The notes: a model not told the origin generated them from the sequence alone. Counted from the stretch's first letter, positions 10,783 through 19,154 are shown. The stretch: DNA of 20,032 nt from Physocladia obscura (GCA_027596945.1 JADGJH010000370.1:1-20032); one strand, 5' to 3'. Numbers and translations are program-made.

Positions 10783-11399
10783 TGCTTTTTTTCCTTTGTT
10801 CCAAACGAAAAATAAACAACATTCTGAAAAACCTTCCCAATGAAGTTACGACGAGACACAACTGCAGCTGAATTCAGAAAACATGGAATACAAAAATAAT
10901 TTTCTTGATTTTGAAAAATATCGGTGAGAGGAAACGAAGAAAATTTCAATTTGTGTCCCATTTTTTCTGAAACCAACTGCAAACAGGAATTACTGATTTT
11001 GATTTTTTCAAGAAATTGTTTCCACTTTTTTAGGGGGTAGCATTTCTATGTGACGGGGCTTCTCTTTGCTATTTATCAGACTAGTATTTGTGGAACAAAT
11101 TTCCGTAATATTTCAAAAAATAAATGTGCTGGTCGAGTTTCGAAGAAAGAGACTTCTCATTCAATTTTTTTAATGCTCCTCAAGATTAATTTTTTTGAAG
11201 TATTTCATGCTTACCAAATAAACATTCCACTTGTTCATTCTACGTTTTGACAACATTTCCACTCATTACAAGATCAGGGCATGTGGGAAATTGAAATTGA
11301 GCACGTGTCTGATTAAATGAAAAATTTTCTGAAACAGAAACTGATAAAAATCTGGCAACATCCAGTTGAACAATTTTATCTCCCTAAATAGACATAGAC
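10783..11399. promoter_or_regulatory. Divergent promoter region between SKP1 and the secreted repeat protein gene
   Basis: These 617 bp of AT-rich sequence lie between two divergent start codons. A CCAAT motif is at about 10838, and an E-box CACGTG is at 11302-11307, about 95 bp before the repeat-protein ATG. A short plus-strand ORF at 11050-11250 has no protein-like features. No RNA gene was seen. Confidence 0.45.
11302..11307. promoter_or_regulatory. E-box CACGTG
   Basis: A palindromic CACGTG inside GAGCACGTGTC lies about 95 bp upstream of the secreted-protein start. It is a possible bHLH-factor site, identified from the motif alone. Confidence 0.25.
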
Positions 11400-13512
11400 A
11401 TGCAGATCGTTACCCTTTTGGCCTTGGTGGCGAGCGTTATTGCTTCCAATGTGTAAGCTGCACTTCCTATCCGATACTTATTCTGTTGCTCATCATCCAA
11501 ACACCATTAGACCATCATACAGTGCACCAGCCGTGACGACTGCTCCACCAGCTGCCGTTGTTCCAACCACCACCGCCGGTTATATTGCTCCTTCAGCCGC
11601 CGCATCAAAAACCACATCTACACCACCAGCCGCTGTAGTCCCGGCAGTGCCAACTTGCTCATCAACTCCTGCTACTGTTAAGCCAACCACTAGTTCGACT
11701 CCGGCGGCTAATACTCCTTCTGCCTACGTTGCTCCCACTCCAGCGGCGAAAACGACTACAGCTCCCCCAGCCGCCAACGTTCCTTCGAGTGTTCCGACTT
11801 GCACTCCTGCTACTACTCCAGCCAAGACTGTTTCAACTGCGAGTCCGACTCCAGCCGCAAACTCCCCTTACAGTGCTCCTACCCCAGCCAAGTCTCCAGC
11901 AGCCAATACTCCTGCCGCATACGTTGCCCCAACTCCGTCAGCGAAATCTTCTCCACCAGCTGCGAATGTTCCTTCGTCTGTCCCGACTTGCACACCAGAA
12001 TCCACTCCGGCGAAGAATGTTCCCACTGCCAGTCCAACTCCAGCAGGAAACACACCTTACACAGCGCCAACCCCTTCCACAAAGACAACCGGAACTCCAG
12101 CAGGAAACATCCCTGCTGCTTATTCTGCTCCAACTCCAGCCAAGAGCACTCCGTCGTCGACTCCAGCCGGGAATACACCATATTCCGCGCCAACTCCGTC
12201 TTCGAAAACAACTCCACCCGCTGCCAATGTCCCAACTTCTGTTCCAACTTGCACTCCTGGAAGTACTCCAGCGAACAACGGTCCCACAACTAGCTCCACT
12301 CCAGCTGCAAACTCTCCTTACTCTGCGCCAACCCCAGTGAAGACGACTGCAAGCCCAACTCCAGCAGGAAACACGCCTTACACCGCGCCAACACCATCCT
12401 CGAAGACAACCGCAACTCCCGCAGGGAACACTCCTGCTGCTTACGCAGCCCCAACTCCAGCTAATAATACTCCCTCATCAACTCCAGCTGGCAACACTCC
12501 GTACTCAGCGCCAACTCCGTCTTCCAAAACAACCCCACCAGCTGTGAATGTTCCAACTTCTGTTCCAACTTGCACGTCTGGAAGTACTCCGGCAAACAAC
12601 GTTCCGACCAGCAGCTCTACTCCAGCTGCAAACTCCCCTTACTCCGCACCCACCCCCGCGAAGAGCAGCCCAAGTCCAGCTGGAAACACCCCTGCTGCAT
12701 ATAGTGCTCCCACTCCAGCGAACACTGTTCCCACTGCCAGCTCCACTCCAGCTGGAAACACTCCTTACACTGCGCCAACTCCTGCATCAAAGACCACCGC
12801 AACCCCTGCGAACAATGTTCCGTCGACTACTCCAGCTGCATATGCTGCCCCATCTCCTGCAAAGTCAACTCCGGCTAACAACGTTCCTTCTACTACTTCT
12901 GCCGGAAGCATACCATATAGTGCTCCTACTCCTGCAAAAACTAGCGCAACTCCAGCCGGAAACACACCAACCAAGAAGAAGTGTGCTCCAAAAACCACTT
13001 CAGCTACTCCAGCTGGCAATGTTCCCTCTACCACAACTGCTGCTGGTTACTCTGCCCCGGCAGCTCCCAAAACTTCGACAACTGCTCCACCAGCTGGTAA
13101 TGTGCCTACCACTTCTACCACTGCTGTGGCCTATTCAGCACCTGCAGTCCAGACCACTACTTCTGGTGCACCAGCTGGAAATGCCCCATCGTCGTATGCA
13201 GTCCAGACTTCTTCGTCTGGAACTCCTGCTGCAGATGTGCCTGCCACCACTACTACAACTACTGTACCTGTGACTTACGCACCTGCAGGAAACGCTCCGA
13301 CTACAACAGAAGCCGCGTCCTCAAGTGAGGCTGCGCCATCATCGGACGCCACTACATCTTCTTCCACTACCAGTGCTGCACCTGCATCATCTGCTGCCAC
13401 TTATTCAGCACCTGTTGCCCCAACCACTACCACAACAACAACTACCACAACTACCACCACCACTACGACTACAACCTCTGCAACTTATGTTGCCCCGGCT
13501 TTTGGAAACTGA
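11400..13512 (+). CDS. Secreted Thr/Pro/Ala/Ser-rich repeat protein (mucin/extensin-like)
   Basis: Probable cell-surface or secreted glycoprotein of 684 aa, family not recognised. Exon 1 (11400-11452) encodes a typical signal peptide, MQIVTLLALVASVIA, cleaved about before SNV. A 58-bp intron (11453-11510, GTAAGC...TTAG) leads to exon 2 (11511-13512). The mature protein is built almost wholly from degenerate repeats such as TPAGNTPYSAPTPSSKTT and PPAANVPTSVPTCTP, with regularly placed Tyr in YSAP/YTAP. It has only six Cys: five in VPTC motifs (residues 67, 115, 178, 265, 372) and one in KKKCAPK (509). The C-terminus has 18 consecutive Thr and then SATYVAPAFGN. There is no hydrophobic tail for a GPI anchor and no enzymatic domain. 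Heavy O-glycosylation, and a role in the cell wall, cyst coat or adhesion, are inferred from composition. An alternative start at 11440 inside the intron would lose the signal peptide. Confidence 0.85.
11640..12990 (+). repeat. Degenerate nested tandem repeats coding for the Pro/Thr/Ala-rich region
   Basis: Short modules of ~15-25 codons (CCAGCTGGAAACACTCC-type words followed by TAC-(T/A)C(T/A)GCGCCAACTCC-type words) recur many times. They are grouped into larger units, each opened by one VPTC-coding block with TGC/TGT at 11656, 11800, 11989, 12250, 12571 and (as KKKC) 12982. Unit lengths rise from 144 to 189, 261, 321 and 411 bp. All are multiples of three, so the array can change length without breaking the frame. 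Confidence 0.8.
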
Positions 13513-13738
13513 ACGATTAGTTGAAATTTTCAGTAGTATTTTATTCTCCCAGTTTCTTTTTTCCGCGAACTAGATTTTTGTTTCCGATGTAATTTACATT
13601 CTTGCCGTTTCCCCTTTTTCTTTTTCTTTTTCGTTGATAGACTGGCCTGTGATGGAGCCTCTCAATTATTTCTGATCACTCTTGTGAAGTTTGTGGAGTT
13701 CGATCTGACTTTTTTTTCTTCTCTGCTGTGTTTTCTAA

Positions 13739-13744
13739 AATAAA
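13739..13744 (+). terminator. Candidate poly(A) signal AATAAA for the secreted repeat protein gene
   Basis: An AATAAA hexamer about 227 bp after the stop codon and 60 bp before the next gene's ATG. The 13513-13804 interval otherwise holds only T-rich 3' UTR and a short promoter region. Confidence 0.4.
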
Positions 13745-13804
13745 CTGAGTGGATTGAGTGATTTTTAAAGTTTTTGTGGAGTTGCGGGAAAAAATTCGAA
13801 TTGA

Positions 13805-14762
13805 ATGGAACACGGTTTAAGTTCAGCTTTGTCCCAAACCAACGTCGTAAATCCTCTCTCCCGCAGCTGTGTGGACAAGGCGAAAGAAATCCACGCATCA
13901 ATATACAGCACTAATCAGAGCCACAAAGCAGCAATACTCGGAGCGTACTACGCGCCGCGAGCGACATTTAACGATCCACTAGTATCAGTTGCAGGCATTC
14001 ACGCAATTACACAGCAGTACATGTTCCTAACGTTACTTCCCAAAGTACGAATCACCACCCGCACCGTAACTTGGGCGCATCTCGGTGACGCCACGACAGC
14101 CGCACATTCAGTTGCGGCGGCAGCGGCAACAACAAGCGCGAGCCGTCTCGAGGTTGTCGTTGTCGATGCTGTAGTTGTGTTTACGCTGCTTCCACTGCTT
14201 CCTGCTGGACTTGCTGATGTTGCGATGCGGATTGTGACTACGCTGCGGTTTGATGCTACGGGACGTGTTATTTCGCATGAGGACTTGTGGAGCTTCAGGT
14301 CAGACGGCTTACAGTTTTTTGTTTTTTTTTAAATTTTTTCTGTCGCGTTTGTCCGAAACTTACTATTCGTTATGTTATATACTGCGGCTTCTCCTGTTTT
14401 CCGACGACGCGTTACACCTTTTTTTATTTTTTTATTATTATTATTCGTCTTGCCAGAGAGTTGCTTGGCGGTCTTGGGGGCGGCAACTTTTTCGGAAAGT
14501 TACTGGATACCGTCAGGTATACGGATAATCCCACTGAAACCATCATCATCATCATCCTCATCATCATCATCATCATCATCATAAATAAAAAAAAAGGTTT
14601 GCCAACGGTTATGTATCCACGTTTGCAATTGAACACATTCTTTGGCTTCGTGACTCATTTGGGAGCTCGTTTTTGAGAAAACCAAAACGCACTTTCAGTG
14701 GCGGTGGTTTGAACAGCCAGGTGTTGAAGGGTTCATCTGACACAAGCAAAAGTCCAATCTAA
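13805..14762 (+). CDS. Small conserved protein, probable NTF2-like fold
   Basis: A 239-aa protein in three exons: 13805-14298, 14457-14516 and 14597-14762. The introns are GT-AG, 158 and 80 bp, and frames are consistent. The pattern FNDPLVSVAGIHAITQQYMFL (residues ~56-76), followed by alternating hydrophobic strands and a RVISHEDLWSFRELL segment, fits the NTF2/SnoaL-like cone fold. Similar HED-W motifs occur in uncharacterised fungal and plant proteins of this group. The third exon continues naturally (FANGYVSTFAIEHILW), then becomes basic and Ser/Gly-rich. No signal peptide or membrane segment is clear, although a Val/Leu-rich stretch near 115-140 is hydrophobic. Function is unknown. The family assignment is moderate and was made by eye. 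Its 3' end is 46 bp from the 3' end of the lipoate ligase gene on the other strand. Confidence 0.65.
14541..14582 (+). repeat. CAT/TCA trinucleotide microsatellite in an intron
   Basis: About fourteen near-perfect CAT units, with one interruption (CCTCAT), lie in intron 2 of the NTF2-like gene and end only 14 bp before the 3' splice site. They are followed by an A-rich run and AAG. Confidence 0.9.
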
Positions 14763-14787
14763 AATTTTGAATTTAAAATATAAAATA

Positions 14788-14793
14788 TTTATT
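14788..14793 (-). terminator. Candidate poly(A) signal AATAAA for the lipoate ligase gene
   Basis: On the minus strand AATAAA (TTTATT on plus) lies 16 bp after the lipoate ligase stop. It falls within the 46-bp gap and tail shared with the convergent NTF2-like gene, so the two 3' UTRs very probably overlap. Confidence 0.45.
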
Positions 14794-14808
14794 CTTCAAT
14801 AACTTATT

Positions 14809-16571
14809 TTAATTTGATTCAAATCCACTCCATATTGCGTTCCGGATCCATTCCAACACATCGTCAGCATCAGATATGCTCATGCGCCATCTATTAATGT
14901 CTGTTAGGAGATTCCACGTTTCGGCAGTTCCATCGTCGTATGGAACGCCAACAAAAAACGTGCTCAGCGCTGCACCAACGCTCGATGCCATTGCCAAATT
15001 ATTCGATTCGGCTGTTACTAGTGTGATGAGACCCTCCGTGATTGTTAACGTTACTTTCTATGTATTTATGTGTGTGTGTGTTCGTTTGTTTCGAATAAGA
15101 GAACTTCAAACGGAAAAGAAAAGAAAAAAATGTATACAAACTAATATCCCCCAAGGAAATGAATGTTCTATTTCATGAGTGAAAGTTGGCGTTTGCCCAT
15201 ATTTCCATTCATTTGTCTTTTTTTGATTTATTATTTGATGGATTTCATTTATATTTAATATACTTCTTTTTTTTTTTTTTTTTTTACCCGAATTTAATCG
15301 TAATATTCTTTTATTTTATGATCAGCATGATAGTCATGTGTTGAAAGTTCAATCATTTCATTCTAGTAGTCGTTTTTGTTGGATCGTTCGTTACAAAGGT
15401 TAAAAAATGGTGTGAATACACACACACACAGATACCTTTAACCCAGTCGATCTATTGAAAACTTTTCCAAACTCTTCAGCAACAGCTCGACAAAAATCTG
15501 TGTGTGCAACCGTAAAGGAATGATCAGCCAGTCGCGTGACCTATATTGAAATAAAAAACATTGTCATTGGTTTTTTTTTTTTTTAATTAAAATATTTTGA
15601 ACTTCTTCTCTCACCTTTGACGGAACACTTTCGACACCTTTCCCAGAAATGGAGTTTTTTCGCGGACTTTTCAGCAAAGTCCCGAGTTGCTCAAGATCCG
15701 ATGATATCAGCATGGTTCCATGAGCGTACGCGCGCTCTTGTACTACTTTGAACGCACTGCCCGAAACCTTCATTCCACTGACTACAATATCGTGTCTGTG
15801 GCAGAAAACAGGCATGCATTATTAATTTGAATTGAATTGAATCGCGTTGCTCGCACAATTCATAAGTTTCCATTTATTTTATTCTCTGTGCTTGCTTTCG
15901 ATTGCTTCGGTTCTCTCAACTTTGCTTCGCTCGTTTTTTACTTCACTTTGCCAATATTTCTCTCGGTACATTCCCTTTCATTCTTTTCAAAGTGTTCAAT
16001 TTCTCTCTGATACGCTCAACTTTTTTCTTTGTGTTGTTGCCCTTCGCTCAGTATTTTTCTTACGAAAAAAAAAAAAAAAAAAAAACACAACTATCATTGA
16101 CAGATGCGGGAATATCAAGATGGTGTAGAGCATTTGCAACGATAAGGGCCGACTTGTCGCGACTAAAAGAGTCGCGGGGCATAAAGGCCGTGTAGTTTGT
16201 GTTTCCGAGGTTATGAACAACGGTGCCACCACCGCTGCGACGACGAATGAGGGGAATTTTCAGGGAGCGCATGAGGGGAAGGTTGCATTCTTTCCAAGGA
16301 TTCTGATTCAATGAAGTGGATTGATTCAGTCGCGACATTCAGTTTGCTTAATAGATTCAACCTGGTTGCGGCCAATGACGACACAGGGAGAGTTGCGCCA
16401 GAGATAAACAGAGTTTGGGGAGATTAGGCCAGAGGGGCGACGAAAAAGCCTGCACAGTTTTCAGACCAGAGTGAACGGAAGCGAGTTGAAGGCTAACCAT
16501 TCCTCGAAGGCCAGGTTGATCCACGGGTCTGAGACTTTACTGATGTAGGCGTGGACGAACCGGCCGGACAT
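14809..16571 (-). CDS. Lipoate-protein ligase A / lipoyltransferase family
   Basis: Attaches lipoate to E2 and H proteins of mitochondrial dehydrogenase and glycine-cleavage complexes. Seven exons on the minus strand: 16571-16498, 16449-16362, 16302-16064, 15795-15615, 15540-15436, 15216-15142 and 15057-14809. This gives 336 aa. Family motifs are NLAFEEWLF, VYLWRNSPCVVIGRNQNPWK, RRRSGGGTVVHNLGNTNY (74-91), GMKVSGSAFK with the catalytic Lys (143), YAHGTMLISSD, TRLADHSF, EWKYGQTPTFT and HSFPWGILKVTLTI. Exon 3 is problematic. With canonical splicing (GTAAGA at 16063) the conserved Asp-Arg-His-Asp becomes Asp, a ten-residue insert containing six Phe from a T21 tract, then His-Asp. The Arg-retaining junction at 16091 lacks a proper GT-AG intron. 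Introns 3 and 5 are unusually long (268 and 219 bp). The N-terminus at this ATG shows no obvious mitochondrial presequence. Confidence 0.88.
16065..16085. repeat. A21/T21 homopolymer at the exon 3-intron 3 boundary of the lipoate ligase gene
   Basis: Twenty-one A on the plus strand (T on the coding strand) lie between the last conserved exon 3 codon and the strong GTAAGA donor. Any length change not divisible by three would shift the frame if the tract is exonic. Confidence 0.9.
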
Positions 16572-16724
16572 TGTTAGTGGGGAGTGAGACTGTGAGAAAG
16601 GTGCCGTCTGGTTTGTTTGTTTGTCTGATTGATTGGGTTGGGTGAGAAAGTGAGTCACCCGTCTGCAGTTTTTTTCATTTGCCAATTGTTTACGCACCAC
16701 TCAATTTGGAGACCGACAGACGAC
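16572..16724. promoter_or_regulatory. Compact bidirectional promoter
   Basis: Only 153 bp separate the start codons of the lipoate ligase (-) and the SH3 membrane protein (+). It contains GTTTGTTTGTTTG and GATTGATTGGG direct repeats (about 16611-16637), with an inverted CCAAT (ATTGG at 16632-16636). No TATA box is obvious. Promoter function is inferred from position. Confidence 0.55.
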
Positions 16725-18799
16725 ATGGTTTGGACAGCAGTGGCAGTGGCAGTGGCAGTGGCAGTGGTGTCTGGCTTGGGAGGAGGCGTAGCGGGGCAGG
16801 TGTTTGGGCTCACGACGACGGGCAGCGACGGCTCGGCGACGACGGTGTCCACGGCGACGACGACGACGACGACGCAGACGGGCAGCACGGGGTCGGCGAC
16901 GGGCACGCAGACGGCCACGGGGTCTGGCAACGGCACGACGGGCGCCACGGGGCTGACGGGCACGGGGTCCACGCGGACGCAGCGGCGCACGACGACGGGC
17001 GCCACGGCCACGGCGGACGCCGGCACGACGACGGCCACGACGGCAGCCGCCTCGCCGACGTGCATCAGCATCGCGGCGTCGGCGCTGTGCCCGGCGTACG
17101 GCGCCTACTACATCGACGCGGCGTCCGTCATCAACTACCGCACGTCGGCGCTGACGGGGCCCGGCTCCGTGCTCGACTTTGACGCGCTGGTCGACGCCTG
17201 GGCCAACGCCGCGCCGTCGTCCATCCTCGCCGCCGCCCAGTGCCAGACCCTCGACCTGTCGCACGTGCGCTACTCAGACCAGTTCTACTGCGACTGGTTC
17301 CTGCAGACCGTCGTCACTGGCGACGCTGCAGTCAACGGCCCCAACGACTGCAACGCAATCATGAATGGCGGCTCTCGTCCCGTTGACCTGCCGCGCATTG
17401 CCAACGAGACCTGTCTGGACTATCTCGACACCATCACCACCTACCTCAACAATGCCACCCTGTGCTCAAACTCTGTGGCCTCCGGCGTGCAATCTGCTAT
17501 CACGTACATTCAGGACGCATGCGGCTGGTCGAATGACGCTATTGCCGTCGGTGCAATCCCCGTCAACATGGCCTCCGACAACTCTACCGAACACTACAAC
17601 TGCGGTATATCGATTTATTTGTCAAATCCATCTAAATGAATTTATTAATTATTAATCATAAAATAGGTTTTGGTGTTTTCCAAGGCAATACCACCAATCA
17701 GATCGAGAGTGCCTTTCTCATGTGTGAAAGCAAACCAGAAGCTTGTTGCACATACGACCCGACTCTTGCGAATGCCCTCGCCGTAGGGCACATCCCCCAA
17801 GTAAAGCAGACTCCGCCGTACTATTGCCAAATGACAATGGCGTCGTCCATTGTATCCTGCGGCCAACTCAGCGGCACAGTTATTGGCGTCATATTGGGCC
17901 TAGCCAGTCTCGGGATCATGTACTGGGGCATCCAGAAACAAGACAAGGAAGCAATGAAACTGACCAAAAGTGGAATGTCTGCTGAATGGTTTGACTTAAA
18001 ATCTGTCAAAAACCTCGCTTCATCGTTTTCAGGTTCGACTTCTTCAAGAACTGCTGCCGCCTCTGGTACTGCTGCTGGCTCAAGCTCCAACGGCGTCAGC
18101 TCATCGTCCTTCTCGTCAACCCTGTCCAAAAAACTTCCGTCGATTTCCAACGTGGGCAGCGACGGTATGATGCCGCAACCTGTGACTAAAGACCGTAAGC
18201 AATTCCAGCGATTCGATGATGATCCCAACCATACTGACCTGGACTATCAAGCCGCCACCACGTCCGCCACGCTCCGAAAGCAGCAGCAACAGCAATTACA
18301 CTACCAACTTCAACAACATCAAGTCCCTGCGTATCCGCCGCAATTAGTCCACACAACCGCCAACACCAACGCCGGGCCAGGTCTCGATTACGCACGCAAT
18401 AATCCGCCATCATCGGCGGCCCACAGACGTGGTAGCGACGGCCGCGAAGTTCGCTTGAATTTGCCGAGCCACGGTTCGTCTCGGGCAAACAGTAAAAGCC
18501 CTCACCGTCAAGGGATACCGAAACTAGATGACGCTACGGTCAACCAGCATTCACCACCGCTGGGCGGTGGTGTTGACCCATTTGCGGAAATGATGGGTGG
18601 CGGTGGCGGCAGCAGTGGGATTCCAGCGTATAGCGCACTTTTTGAATTTCGGGGGCAGCCTGGGACCATGGAGTTGGATGTTGTCAGAGCTGGTGATAGA
18701 GTTGTGATTTTGGAGGTGATGCAGAATGGGTATGCGGCCGCTAGGAATTTAGAGACGGGTCGGCAGGGATTAGTTCCAATGAATTTGTTAACTCGTTGA
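16725..18799 (+). CDS. Single-pass membrane protein: signal peptide, Thr-rich stalk, Cys-rich ectodomain, SH3 domain
   Basis: Putative cell-surface receptor or scaffold of 664 aa in two exons (16725-17604 and 17685-18799). A signal peptide (1-24) has an (Ala-Val)5 core. Residues 25-110 are a Thr/Ser/Gly/Ala stalk. Residues 113-352 hold 14 Cys and several N-glycosylation sequons (NET, NAT, NST, NTT). A membrane helix is at about 355-376 (LSGTVIGVILGLASLGIMYW), followed by a Lys/Gln-rich cytoplasmic side. A long Ser/Gln/Pro-rich disordered tail (380-608) follows, and a C-terminal SH3 domain (609-664) shows the ALFEF, ELDVVRAGDRVVILE, NGYAAARN and GLVPMNLL signatures; Tyr replaces the usual Trp. 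The architecture recalls fungal membrane SH3 proteins such as osmosensor or fusion proteins, but the ectodomain family is not recognised. Exon 1 is markedly GC-rich compared with the surroundings. Two in-frame 3' splice sites (after 17666 or 17684) differ by six residues. Confidence 0.85.
16737..16766 (+). repeat. Five tandem GCAGTG units coding the signal-peptide core
   Basis: Five perfect copies of a hexanucleotide encode (Ala-Val)5, the hydrophobic core of the SH3 membrane protein's signal peptide. Copy-number changes would lengthen or shorten the core in frame. Confidence 0.95.
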
Positions 18800-18929
18800 A
18801 TTTTGTTTTAGTTTTCTTTTTTTTTTCCACTCTCCTTTTTTGTTTTTTTTTGGCCCTTCAATTTTCTTTTAATGTTTCAGTTTTTGTTTTTTTTTTTGTA
18901 AAACTTTTTTTCTCCTCTCTCAGAATAAC

Positions 18930-18935
18930 AATAAA
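18930..18935 (+). terminator. Candidate poly(A) signal AATAAA for the SH3 membrane protein gene
   Basis: AATAAA lies about 130 bp after the stop codon, behind several T-runs, in a typical 3' UTR setting. Confidence 0.45.
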
Positions 18936-18956
18936 TGTCTTGTTAGCCTTAGAACC

Positions 18957-19154
18957 TTTTGCAACAAAGAATTTATTGTGGGACCACATGAAATTCCTCA
19001 AAAGAAAGTTTGCCAAAACAAATACCTGATGCTTAAGTGAAGAAGTACTTTACAAGGATTTCTGATAAGAATTTTGTTTTATTAAGAAGGATTGTAAAAA
19101 TTTCATGTGATCTCACAGTGAATGAATTCTCACAAGGAATTCCTTGTTGCAAAA
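18957..19154. repeat. Degenerate foldback / inverted repeat (~200 bp)
   Basis: Positions 18957-18980 match the reverse complement of 19131-19154 at 21 of 24 bases (TTTTGCAACAA...TTGTG). Inside this, 18985-18995 (CACATGAAATT) matches 19099-19109 inverted without mismatch. The middle contains the palindrome AAGTACTT (19043-19050). The right arm also holds a perfect 16-bp palindrome at 19132-19147 (ACAAGGAATTCCTTGT). This looks like an old MITE-like element or hairpin. No transposase and no clear target-site duplication were seen. Confidence 0.6.

Noticed and set aside
11440..11510. Start codon at 11440 for the secreted repeat protein
   Set aside because: It lies across the inferred intron. Using ATG 11400 with the 58-bp intron gives a textbook signal peptide and a correct frame.
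11640..12990. CRISPR-like array
   Set aside because: The regular repeats are degenerate, in-frame protein-coding modules in a eukaryotic gene, without identical repeats and unique spacers.
11729..13273. Large ORFs in other frames of the repeat gene (Leu/Gln-rich and Cys/Ser-rich)
   Set aside because: Repetitive GC-balanced coding DNA leaves alternate frames open. These lack starts, signal peptide and splice logic.
16655..17264. Minus-strand ORFs (138 and 187 codons) opposite the SH3 gene exon 1
   Set aside because: They are antisense shadows of GC-rich ACG/GGC repeats, with Arg/Val-rich low-complexity products.
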